The translations under genes were made by a program, and so were the position numbers. Of a stretch of 64,000 bases of DNA, positions 54,541-64,000 are shown one piece after another. The notes under the pieces are model-generated. The model was not told the DNA's origin and ran no database searches. It was given only the letters and a program-made list of their open reading frames with translations. How positions within the stretch are numbered: position 1 is the stretch's first letter; each line of letters begins with the position of its first letter. The stretch comes from Jaltomata sinuosa (lineage: Eukaryota; Streptophyta; Magnoliopsida; Solanales; Solanaceae), in contig QJPP01003481.1 in NCBI GenBank assembly GCA_003996215.1, positions 1-64,000 of the forward strand. Reading direction: 5' to 3'.

Positions 54541-55711
54541 AATCATGGCGTGAAGATATGGCATATAGACGGTTCTGACACTGACTACCACCTGTGCCAG
54601 AAGTAGTACTCTTCTAAGTTATGCGACCTGCTAGAGCTACTAAAGTGGTAGACTGAGCTCTATTACCTCCCTGTCCTTGCCCTGCAGAAGGGCACTCCTT
54701 CAACCTATTGCTGAGCTGACCACACTCAAAATATCTTTTTTTGCCAGTCAAGCACTCACCTGGATGATTCTTACCACACTTGGAGCAGGCTAGAAAAATG
54801 TGGTTACCTGGAACACTGCCTTGTGACTTAGATCCTGTTGTGCTCTTTTTCTAGTCCTGTCAATGTCTGGGAGACGGAGCACTAGCTGAGGAAGGTGTTG
54901 GGGCTGAAGACCTTTGCTGAAACTATGAGCGGCTTCCACCGCCCAATCTCTGCTGAGAATATTCATAGTTGCCTATCCTAGCCTTTTTGTTATCCCTAGC
55001 CATCTCCTTAAGATTATCCTCCTAAACCTGTTGAGCATGGGTCATCAGTCTAGAGATATCCATATCCTTTAATAACATAGCATTCATGCACTTTGTTTTC
55101 ACAAGATCATATACCCCATACAAGAACTTGCCTGTTTGTGCCCTTGGGTCAACCACCATAGATGGGGCATACCGGGAAAGTTGAGTGAACTTCAACTCAT
55201 ACTCTTAGACCGACATTGATCCCTGTCTCAGATTCATAAACTCTTGGGACTTAGCCTCTCTCAACTCTCTCGGGAAGAACCTATCTAGAAGAACTCCAGT
55301 AAAACAATCTCATGTCATAGGAGCTGCATTCACACCCCTGTTGTCTTTCCACTGAGTGAACCAAATATGAGCCACATCCTTGAGTTGATAGGATGCTAAC
55401 TCAACACTATCCACACCAGTCACTTGCATTACCTCAAGAATCTTCTTAATCTCATCAATGAAATTATGTGGTTCTTCACCAACCCTTGACCCTAGAAACT
55501 CTGGCGGATTCATGCGAACAAAATCTCAAACCCGGGCTATAGCTGATCCACTATTTTGGTTTGTAAGAATTGGGGCCTGCTGATTAGCCTGATTGGTTAT
55601 AGTCTAAGCCAACAACTGGATCGCATTACAGAACTCCACATTCATAACCTCATGGTTCAGGGCTGGAGGATTAGCATTAGCATTGCAGGCATTCGCTCTA
55701 TGAGTAGGCAT
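54541..55711 (-). pseudogene. gag and zinc knuckle of J
   Basis: ATG 55711 (MPTHRANACNANANPPAL). The frame 55513-55310 has MNPPEFLGSRVGEEPHNFID and YQLKDVAHIWFTQWKDNRGV of the gag domain. A zinc-knuckle region with CGKNHPGEC and FECGQL remnants lies near 54690-54790. Stops are frequent. Same gag type as N. Confidence 0.8.
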
Positions 55712-55910
55712 AATCTGAAATGCATAACAAACGGATTAGAGAGGAGAAACTGAACTAAACTTCATCGCATGATAAAGATAATGAAAGAAGTGAAGTTTTT
55801 CTTAAAATACCTCATAGCCTCTCCCTCATAAGTGTGGCGTGCTTCACACCTATGAAAGAGACTCTATACTTAGTGCGACTTTCAGACACCCTAGGACTCT
55901 TGAACCTGAT

Positions 55911-55922
55911 GCTCTGACACCA
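55911..55922 (-). promoter_or_regulatory. Primer-binding site of J
   Basis: Minus strand TGGTGTCAGAGC, one change from the initiator-Met type, four bases from the LTR. Confidence 0.9.
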
Positions 55923-55926
55923 AGTT

Positions 55927-57915
55927 TGTCATGCCCCAAGGCTATCCCCTAGACGTAACACGGGACCTAGGATCATAAGTGACCCCAAGCTAACCCTGAA
56001 TCTGACATATCACAAGCATACTAAAATTATTCAAAACAAACAGAAGCATAATTAAATAAATCATTAATTAAAGGAATAATGATTCTAAAAATATCTTAAC
56101 TGATAGTTTGTCTGAAAATAAACTGAACTACATAAGCTAAAGTCTGACTCTATGTCTGAAAGCCTCTAATACTGATGAGCTGATGGGACAAGCCCCCAGC
56201 TAGTTACAAATACTGAAAGTAAATACAAACTGACTAACTCAAAAAGCATGTAAAAAGATATATCCTCGAATGATGAGGAATTACCACTGATTGTCACTGA
56301 TATGGCACTGGGGTAGACTAATCATGAGGCTGAAGCTGAGAACCTGAACCTGCATCATGATAAGATGTAGCATATAGAGTATGCATCAGTACTTCAGATG
56401 TACTGAGCATGAGGGATATGCAAGCTGACTATATATGTAAACATGCTAAAATAGTGATAAGCTGTAAAACTAAACTATACTATAGTACATAGGCCCAAAA
56501 CATAGTCATGCATAAAAGAGCTTAAATGCAAGAGTAATTTGAAAACATACTAAAATTTGATAACAAGTATAAGCTGAGGGCCTGAGGTACTTTACTAAGC
56601 TAAACCTGTGGGAGAGACTATTAACTGACATAAACCACGTGAGCTAAATGTGGAGTCTGATGTATACTCCCCATCGAACGGACCCAATATACCTTGCTAG
56701 GGTATAAAGGCATGGCTGATGTGATCACTATTTCTAAGGCCCAACTGAGGGGCTAAATAACCTATGGTGGCACGTAGTTTTGGGACCTTAAGGGTACACT
56801 GAATCCTAGTTCAACTTGGTGCTAAACACTACTCCTAAGCTGAAGACTAATAGCTCATTAAAACTGAAGTCCTAATTTTTTTGAGATAGAACTAAAATGG
56901 TCTGAAATCACTAACTTCTGAAATACTACAGTAAACTGAAAACTAGTAAAATTCTGATTTCTTTTAAAGCTCATATTGATAATCTAGGTCAAATTTTGAA
57001 GAAAGCTAACACTTAGGAATCCTACAATTTAGGGCAATTTTTGTGATTCCTCAAACCTTGTAAAAATCCATGCAGTTTAATATAAGCAATATATAATATT
57101 AAAACAGGATGACAATCACGTATAAATCTAGAAGATGGATTTTTGTAGCAATCTACTAGCATGGGTAAGATCCCTAGTTTTAAGACCATGAAAATTACTG
57201 TAAAAGCCTGAGATTTTTGGGCATAAGGGCAGACTAAACCCTTATTGAATACTCACATACCTGGTAGAAGGAGATTCTTCAAGAAAATCTAAAGTTGAAG
57301 CTTGGAGAAGAAAGCCCTAGGTCTGAAAATTTCGAGAAGAACACTCTTTTCTGACTTGAGATTGAATTGAGAGAAATTTGACTTGTTTATGGAGGATTAG
57401 ACTTTATAAAATAAGCCTAAGACTATTTATAGTCAGAGCTAAAATAGAAAGGAAAGGTCTAAAATACCCCTGAGAAATTAAATTAAAAACTACTGGAAAA
57501 ATTCGCGACCAGGTTCCACGGACAGGTTCCATGGTCCATGGAAACTTCCATGACTCGTGGAACCTTGTCGTGGTTCCTAGGCCCTTTTCTTGGCTGTGGG
57601 TAAGATAACCTCATGCCAGGTTCACGACTCGTGGAACCATCCATGGCTCGTGGTTCCTGAGGGATTGGTGACCCTCAGGTCATAGTTCCACGAGTGGAAT
57701 CCATGACTCATGGTCTGTCCCATGGTTTGTGGTTCCAACTCATGAACTTGACCCCAACTTGCTGGCCTCTGATTGAGATCCACGGAGGCTGTCCATGACC
57801 CATGAACTCTTCCATGGTCCGTAGAAACCATCTGTGGTTCCTACTGAGACTTGGGAAATTTTATTCTCTTATTTTTTTGAGGTGGTTCTAGACTTGGAAG
57901 TTCTGGGGTATTACA
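55927..57915 (-). repeat. 5' LTR of J
   Basis: 1,989 bp, plus strand TGTCATGCCCCAAGG to GGGGTATTACA. TATA box (minus) 57424-57431; word island 57500-57850. Confidence 0.92.
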
Positions 57916-57920
57916 AATAA
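57916..57920. repeat. Target-site duplication of J, right copy
   Basis: AATAA, identical to 48752-48756. Confidence 0.85.
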
Positions 57921-58344
57921 GCTACACTCAAAAGAGTTCTTCAAATCTTAATTCAACATAATCTAAGGAATGAAAATAGCTAAGGCATTTATTTATAGTA
58001 TGCCTTATATAAACATAACCCAAAAGTGGCTATTTAAAATAAGGTCAAAAAGTGGCCTTGGAAGACTACATGGTCGCACATCATGTGTCAAGTATGGTGT
58101 GTTTCACACCACCCACTGTGTTGGTCGCACATGGCTTCGCACAACTTCTGGCAGCAACCATCTTCGTGTTGTCTTCTCCTTCTTGCATCCAAGCAATCAT
58201 TGAAGTGTGAATTACTTTATTTGATGCTCAATAAGATCCTCCTAAGCTCCTCTTTGTGCTATCATGGCTTGTATAGCTTGGTTCATCTTGGATTGAACTT
58301 GAAGGATAGGTCTATCACGAATGGCGCCAGACGATATCATATCA
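57921..58344 (-). repeat. 3' LTR of K, part 2
   Basis: GCTACACTCAAAAGAG to GATATCATATCA, followed by the polypurine tract TCCTCCCCTTCTTGA (plus strand, 58345-58359). Confidence 0.82.
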
Positions 58345-58881
58345 TCCTCCCCTTCTTGAAAAAGATTCATCCTCGAATCTAAATCCTGCAAAACATCAAA
58401 GAGAATGTGTATAAGAAGTCCTCTCCCAATCCAAACAAGGTAATCATCATAGGGTGCATGATAATATCTAAAGCAAGCATAGCATGTATTCAACACTCCA
58501 AATTGCTCACTCTTATGATATAACCAACTATCAAAATAAATTAGAAAGAGCAAGTACTCAAACAATTCAAGAGATACTAGGCAACTCAAGCAACCTTGAC
58601 AAAAGGGTAAATCAAGAGAACCAATATATTTAGGCAAACAAACACACAAGTTCACATTGGTTCTTCACTTTAAGAAGTACATCTCTCCCCTTAAGTCAAG
58701 ATACAAGTTATAACCCTCATGGCTAAGTGCAATATCATAAACTAGGTCAACCCAAGTTATGACTCCCCCAAAAGCACTAGCCTATTTCAATAAGGGAATT
58801 AGCTCCACTTCATCACCGGGGTCAAATACAAAGGTATCCCACAAACAAATGGGCAAACATGTCATATTCAAGCCCATCAAG
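58345..58881 (-). pseudogene. C-terminal region of K, divergent
   Basis: The minus strand encodes ICLWDTFVFDPGDEVELIPL, then after stops VCLPKYIGSLDLPFCQGCLS, HAPYDDYLVWIGRG and SRMNLFQEGEDD into the LTR. The order FDPG, ..., EGEDD places it in the lineage, but it is clearly more distant than the others. The frame 58655-58242 is open across the LTR boundary. The rest is cut by L. Confidence 0.6.
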
Positions 58882-59599
58882 TGATAACAGACAAAGAGGG
58901 AAGAACAAGAAAGAAAGAAAACAAAAGAAGGGATATGTGGGTTAATATTCAAATGATAAAGGACAAAGAGGAAATAACAAGAAGGAAATAAAACAAAACA
59001 AGGATATGTGGGTTAATATTCAAACTCTTGAATTTATGAGCAAGAAGGGACTTGATACCCTCACCTCCCAATTGAATTCACAATTCAAACACAAACCCTA
59101 GTTTGAAAAAACTCAAAGGAAACCAACAAACCACAAATGAGCAACTTTTGATTAACAAAACCAAGAAATTCACCAATAATTCTAAAATCCACACTACTAA
59201 AATTACCAACTAATTCTAGGCTTCACCTAGAAACTACAAGCTAAATGCTAGGCTTCACCTAGAAACTACAAGCTTCAAATCTCAATATTTAATATTTATC
59301 AAAACTCCCTTGCAAAATAAAAAAATATCCTATTTATACTAAAGGAAATAAGAAGATATTGGTTTTTTACAATATTGCCCTTAATGAGGTAAGGGCCTTG
59401 TTTGGTTGTCTTCTTTCTGGATTCTTGAATTTAAAGAATAGTCACTTGCACAAATGGCCTATTTTCTTCATCCACATCACTCCCATAGACTCCTAAGCTT
59501 TCCTTTTCATGAATATCGTATGTGTTATCTATGACATCCATGCTCATGTCAACTATGCCAACCATGCTCGTGTCAACCATGCCATCAATGCTAGTATCA
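58882..59599 (-). repeat. LTR of L (B/D subfamily) with duplicated start
   Basis: Plus strand TGATAACAGACAAAGAGGG to CTAGTATCA. The first 72 bp are repeated at 58954 (TGATAAAGGACAAAGAGG). TATA box (minus) at 59331-59338. Confidence 0.85.
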
Positions 59600-59854
59600 T
59601 CCTCCCCTTCTTGAAAATGATTCATCCTCAAATCCAAACCTTAAAAACACATGAGAAGGACAACAACCAAAACATCCTCAAAGCATGAGGTACAAGGGTT
59701 AGCAATAATATCACCATTCCAAGGAGGCATAAATTTGAGATACAACCAATATCCTTTGCTTCCAATAAAAGCAACTCATCATACAAGGTGCAAAGGTTTT
59801 GGTTATGATAAACACCAAGAGACAAGGCAAACACAAAGGTCTTTGTGGCATCAA
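59600..59854 (-). pseudogene. C-terminal coding remnant of L
   Basis: After the polypurine tract (59600-59614), 59834-59628 encodes FALSLGVYHNQNLCTLYDEL and LLLEAKDI, the same end as B and D. Cut at 59854 by M inside the codons for DATK. Confidence 0.75.
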
Positions 59855-60461
59855 TGATAACAATCTAAATCGAAAATGATCAAAATCGATATCAGAAACA
59901 CAAAATAAAATAACACAAATTGAAGATAGAGAGAGATATTAGAAAAAGGGATGAGAATAGAAGAAAGAAAGGTTAATTGAATCCACAATCAACCAAGGGA
60001 GAAGAGAACTCAATCCAATACCCGAGAAACCAAATTGATTCCACAAGATGATAACTCGATGATCGATCAAACAAAGAAGATAACACAAGCAATTCGGGAA
60101 TCCACCCTAATCACTTGATCTATGCTAATAATTGGAATATCACCCAATCACTACCCTAACCTAGAGTAACTAAAATATCAAGTCTATTCAAGAAAATTCA
60201 ATCATCAATAATCTAAGTATGAAAATAACTAAGGCATCTATTTATGGTTATTGCCTTTACACAAATAGCCTATTACAAAAATAGCCCAAAAGTGACTATT
60301 TTGGAAATAACCCACAAGGGCCCTTCTTCATTGCCCAAATGGCATCTTGATCGCCCATGGCCTTGTGCATTTGTTGCTCCATGGCTTCCTTAGGGCTCCA
60401 AGCTATCATCCATATATAAAAGCCCCTCTTAATGTGCTCCAAGCTAACCATGATTGTATCA
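59855..60461 (-). repeat. 3' LTR of M
   Basis: 607 bp, plus strand TGATAACAATCTAAATCG to GATTGTATCA, matching R LTR 8317-8927. The TATA position is changed to CATAAATA (minus, near 60239-60246). Confidence 0.9.
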
Positions 60462-60475
60462 TCCTCCCCTTCTTC
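60462..60475 (-). promoter_or_regulatory. Polypurine tract of M
   Basis: Minus strand GAAGAAGGGGAGGA before the 3' LTR, identical to A. Confidence 0.92.
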
Positions 60476-61700
60476 AAAAGGATTCTTCCTCGAATCCGAA
60501 CCTTGCAAAAATATGAGAAGGACAAACAACAAACATATCCTCATAGCATGAGGGTTAGCACATGGGTTATCAACCATACCAACTTGCCAAGGAGGCACAC
60601 ATTTGAAATACAACCAACTATCATTTGTGTCAAATAAGATCAATGCATTGTAGAACATACAAAGGATTCAACTATGAGAAATATCATGAAATAAAGAGGG
60701 TTCAAACACCCATGAGGATTTACCGAGGTCAAAGATATGAAAAACCCACATAGTTTGATCACAAAAGCAAATGGACCAACCCAAGAAACCCCTACCTCTA
60801 TATAAAATAAATTCCATACATACATGGACATCATCATATGCAAAGAGGTAGTACAGAAAGGTGTTACTTAAATGAACTTCATTCAAGGTGTTTCCACAAT
60901 TGAATCACCCTTTGATTCATAAGCATTAAGACCTTGATCAAGAATGGGGTCACACAAGAATGAAGGGGTCATTAGAGAACATACACCTCTTTTCTTTTGA
61001 CCACTAACCTCTCCAATAGATGTACTATCATCTTTCAAGAAAAGAGTCTCATCTTTGAAAAGTGTGTCATCATACCATAGTGGATTTTCAAACAATTGAT
61101 AGCCTTCAAGGGTGGCTACACTTCCAATATTATAAGACGCACCACTATCTTCATCATTCACATTAGTCATGTCATCAATGAATAAGGGATTATCCCTAAG
61201 TTCATACTTTACCTCAAGATCCTCATGACAAGAATAAGAAATAGAATCAACACCTAAGAATCATCACCTCTAAGTAAAGATCCTACATGACTAACTACAT
61301 GACCAACTATATCATTACCATCACTAAATTAAGGTTCATTATCACATCATACAACTCCTCAATTAGTAGGTCATCATCACAAGCAAGTTGGTCAACACCA
61401 CAATGAACACTAGTTGATAGCATATCAAGCTCTAAAGAATCACATACATGATTACCATCATTATAGCCAACTAGCATTTGACTACCCCCATTACATGACA
61501 ATATATTTTCACTCAAGTCACAAATGCTAATACTAGATGGACTCAAATCGATCTTACTAGAAGAATCAATCAAGACATCTATAGGATCAACTAGTATTTG
61601 GGCACTCACAATAATGTCATCATCATCATGCAATAAGGTGTCATCAAGATCATCACAAGGTAAAGGCTCTTTAAGCTCACAATATACAAGCTATCACTTA
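60476..61700 (-). pseudogene. M counterpart of A ORF2 (YLFAYDDV-module protein)
   Basis: Frames 61633-61307 (ICDLSENILSCNGGSQMLVG), 61170-60883 (GSVATLEGYQLFENPLW), 60886-60668 (FLYYLFAYDDVHVCMEFILY, YRGRG, MWVFHIFDLGKSSWVFEP) and 60658-60296 (WLYFKCVPPWQ, RKNPFEEGEDD). Each is closely similar to A ORF2, but stops and frameshifts separate them here. A keeps the frame intact, so the protein-level sequence was once conserved. Confidence 0.75.
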
Positions 61701-61707
61701 CACTCAG

Positions 61708-62708
61708 TTAGTTACTAGTCACACAATGATCTTTTACTTTCAATAAAGTGTAAGGTTTAGCTTTGTTACCTCGTAGCTCATATGAATGATTGTCTTCACC
61801 TTGATTTCCAACATTGAAGCACAAATGCTCCTTTGGAAAGCTTTTTAACACCTCTTGATTCTCCACATTTTGAGGTGCCTTGCTAGGCTTGCTTCCAAGA
61901 ATACCTGCACAAGTATCAAGACAACTAGAGAAACAAGAAAAGTTACATGAGTTAGGATAAGATTGTGACAACCCTCTCACATCACTCCACACAACCTCTC
62001 CTTTTTCCACTCTAGAGTTGTCACTTATCACACCCTTACTCCTCTCAATCTTTTGTCTCTCAATTTCATTGGAGTTTGGACAAGTGCCAAGTATCCCTTG
62101 TGAAGGGTTAGATGGGTTAGATTATCCCTTCACTTTAAGCTTCCACTTTGGTGCACAAGGTGTGGATGTTTTGACTTCCATGTTCAACTTCTTAGTGCTA
62201 GAATCACAGGGAGTAGCTTGCCTTGATCCCAATGGCAACTCCTTAGGTTCATCTTCACAAGGAGTGACTTTCTTCAACATCTTTTGTAACTCCTTGGGCT
62301 TAAGATTGGCAACCCATCGGATGACCTTGTCAACTCCTCTTTGTATGGCCTCCCCTAATTCTTTAATTCTTAAAGATTCAAGATCCCTCACCGGAAAGGG
62401 CTCATTTTATTTCACTTTACTTTCATGGCCTATTGATACTTCCATCCTACCTCCAACACCATTTCCATATTGCGAATAAGACACATTGAATTAGGATAAG
62501 AAGCATAAGTTCTTGGATTACAAGAAGTAGAGAATGTTCTTTTCCTATGGTCCACACGACGTCTTCGAATTGGTTTCATCCACACATCTATACCCCCTCG
62601 ACTAGGATAGGAAGTACCACAAGACAAGGAAGATAATTCACCTTCACAACATCCCCTTCTATCACAATCTTCCTCAAAGGATTCATAAGACATGGGATAA
62701 AGCATCAT
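61708..62708 (-). pseudogene. M counterpart of A ORF1
   Basis: Frames 62031-61708 (CNFSCFSSCLDTCAGILGSK), 62391-62122 (ESLRIKELGEAIQRGVDKVI, NLKPKELQKMLKKVTPCEDE) and 62708-62430 (SYESFEEDCDRRGCCEGELS, MKPIRRRRVDHRKR). They align with A 16390-17332. No domain recognised. The upstream part, absent from A, has a Cys/Glu-rich segment and a basic RRRR cluster. Confidence 0.65.
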
Positions 62709-63003
62709 ACCTCATATCATCTTCATCACCATGGTGGGTAATATGAGAACCCCCATACCCTTCATCTTCACTATCGAATTCATCATAAGATACTTCTACT
62801 CCTTCATGTTCAAGATAAGGGCCATTATCCCCATTCATTTCATATCCATCTCCAAAGTAGTAGTTCTCATCACCACATGGCTCAAGATCATGGCTATTAT
62901 CATAGCCTCCATAATCCCCATCATCATCATACTCATAGCCTCCATTGCTACAAGCACAGTTTCCCATTTCATCATCATAAGGATCCGAAGCTATAGAGAA
63001 CAT
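62683..63003 (-). CDS. M ORF with acidic Gly/Tyr-rich N-terminal region
   Basis: 106 codons from ATG 63003: MFSIASDPYDDEMGNCACSN, then an acidic stretch rich in Asp, Gly, Tyr and Glu (YEYDDDGDYGGYDNSHDLEP). It occupies the place of the gag-like start in D, E and F and follows the candidate intron. It ends with a frame change into 62708. It resembles no gag I know; the acidic low-complexity composition could equally come from GAT/ATC repeat expansion. Truncated by frameshift. Confidence 0.5.
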   Translation of the reverse strand: MFSIASDPYDDEMGNCACSNGGYEYDDDGDYGGYDNSHDLEPCGDENYYFGDGYEMNGDNGPYLEHEGVEVSYDEFDSEDEGYGGSHITHHGDEDDMRYDALSHVL

Positions 63004-63027
63004 ACTTTCTTATAACTCTTTTTATAC

Positions 63028-63095
63028 CTACAAAACTAGCAAACAAGTTAGTAATAAAATCCTCACGCCACTCTTTATGTAAACTCTCAACTCAC
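63028..63095 (-). other. Candidate 68-bp intron before the M start codon
   Basis: Minus strand GAAG|GTGAGTTGAG...CTAGTTTTGTAG|GTATAAAAAG, with ATG 24 bases further on. Equivalent to D, E and F. Confidence 0.5.
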
Positions 63096-64000
63096 CTTCT
63101 ATGGCTTATTTCCCAAATTGATAGTATTACTAATTTTGCTCAATCAATTCAAGGTTATCTATCCTTGTGGAGGAATGGATCCTTGTGACTCTTGAAAGAA
63201 GGATGACTCAAATAAAACTAAAAAGACTTGAATCAAGAAATTAACTACGAAATAAAATGAGAAAAGCACATAAAGAAACGCATAAGAGAAAAAAACGGAC
63301 TCAAAGAACTTGATAATATTTAGTAGGGTAATCTACTAATTAAAATCAAGTTATGAACCTAAAGAAAGGTAGATTTAATGAAAAAAACTAATTTACCAAG
63401 ATTTGGACTAGAAAAATCATTTGGGAAGAAATTTGATTGAAATCCTTGGAGGAAAACTTGAAATTTGCTTGAAAAGCATCCAGAGCCGACGCTAAAGGGG
63501 TTTGGAGCCGGCTGGACCATGCTGGAGCCGCTGGAGGAGGCCTGGAGCTGCTGGCTGGGGCGGAAGCTGATGGAGTAGATCGGGTGGACACGGAAGCCAC
63601 CGGCTGGGCACGAAAGCCGGATTGTTGACAGCTTGCTAACGCGGAAGCCGCATTCTGATCGGCTCAGATGCGAAAGCTAATCCTCTCATGGCTCAATTTC
63701 GCTGAAGCTGACGTGGTTGGCTTGCACGGGGGGGATCTGGACAGCTGGCTGCGTCAGATTGGTCCACAAAATTTGCTGGAAATTCTTTTTTTCTTCTCCT
63801 CAATTTTCAGATATTTTTGTATTCCTTTGGCCCCACAAACACCTTTACTCTTTCCCCTTCTTTTCTTTTTGGATTAAACACTACCTTTTTGAAAATTCTT
63901 CCTCAACAATTTATGAATTTCATGAAGAACACTATGAACATGGATGAACTTCAAAAATTCATAACTCCCTCAATTTAACTCCGGTCTTCACCAAATTTTA
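63096..64000 (-). other. Untranslated leader of M
   Basis: No supported gene. A GC-rich island at 63470-63740 repeats GGAGCCGCTGG, GCCGGCTGG and GCGGAAGCC words. From 63625 it matches R leader 7291 onward and runs off the window. Confidence 0.7.

Larger units (their letters stand above)
48757..57915 (-). mobile_element. Element J: complete Tekay-like chromovirus inside the K LTR
   Basis: 9.16 kb, minus strand, both LTRs of about 2 kb, primer-binding site with one mismatch, polypurine tract, gag-protease-RT-RNase H-integrase-chromodomain, flanked by AATAA on both sides. The LTRs differ at many positions, and the coding region has many stops, so it is old. Its RT carries a 182-bp tandem duplication and a mutated catalytic motif. 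Confidence 0.93.
59855..64000 (-). mobile_element. Element M: non-autonomous element of the R/A subfamily
   Basis: Minus strand: 3' LTR, polypurine tract, coding region to ATG 63003, candidate intron, leader; primer-binding site and 5' LTR are beyond the window. The internal part matches A; the leader matches R. It is the fullest internal copy of this subfamily. Confidence 0.87.

Noticed and set aside
62731..63015. Plus-strand hydrophobic frame opposite the acidic ORF of M
   Set aside because: Antisense of an Asp/Tyr-rich coding stretch; no start context or homologue.
1..64000. A bacterial-type or defence system in the window
   Set aside because: No such genes are seen. All domains are of plant LTR retrotransposons, and the unusual system here is the non-autonomous lineage itself.

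Overview
This window is plant nuclear DNA made almost entirely of nested LTR retrotransposons. I found no host gene, tRNA, rRNA or CRISPR array. All recognisable coding sequence is Ty3/gypsy (Metaviridae, chromovirus-type) or a relic of it. Every primer-binding site I found is the plant initiator-Met type TGGTATCAGAGC or a near match. The families (Tekay/Del-like elements, a second chromovirus, and relics resembling the putative plant transposon protein family PF20167) suggest a eudicot, most likely a member of the Solanaceae; the species is not determined. The elements are old, with many stops and frameshifts and visibly diverged LTR pairs.

Layout (letters are my own labels). 1-7290: S, a Tekay-like element on the minus strand with its 5' LTR, running off the left edge. 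It sits in R (7291-8927), the leader and 5' LTR of a non-autonomous element. 8928-14340: two diverged minus-strand relics of a PF20167-like gene (P1, P2) with unassigned DNA between them. 14341-19227: B and A, two 5'-truncated plus-strand non-autonomous elements, each with a 3' LTR. 19228-23929: chromovirus G, in which a 965-bp protease-RT segment is also present as an inverted copy. 23930-29683: D, a non-autonomous element whose two LTRs belong to different subfamilies. 29684-34738: E, plus strand, without a 5' LTR. 34739-40926: N, a Tekay-like element lacking its 3' end. 41070-48219: H, interrupted by F (42726-48048), a complete element with target-site duplication CTTGG. 48220-58881: Q (LTR fragment) and K, whose LTR is interrupted by J (48757-57915), a complete Tekay-like element with target-site duplication AATAA. 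58882-64000: L, then M, which runs off the right edge and matches R and A.

The most interesting content is the non-autonomous lineage (A, B, D, E, F, H, K, L, M, R). Its LTRs are about 600-930 bp, start TGATA and end TATCA or TTATCA. The polypurine tract overlaps codons for a conserved C-terminus (N-P/H-F-Q/E-E-G-E-D-D). The best-kept member, D, has one reading frame of 1,039 codons with three internal stops: a Gln/Pro-rich gag-like start, a CCHC zinc knuckle, a retropepsin-like region with an altered active site, no RT or RNase H, then two degenerate copies of an integrase catalytic core alternating with a module marked YLFAYDDV. I infer descent from a chromovirus like G by loss of RT-RNase H followed by duplication of decaying integrase. 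Four copies also carry a 68-69 bp GT-AG interval just 5' of the first ATG, which looks like a conserved mini-intron.

How the parts could work together (inference): G-type chromoviruses would supply RT and integrase in trans to the non-autonomous elements through shared primer-binding, polypurine and LTR-end signals. The inverted G segment and the opposed LTRs could produce double-stranded RNA that silences both.
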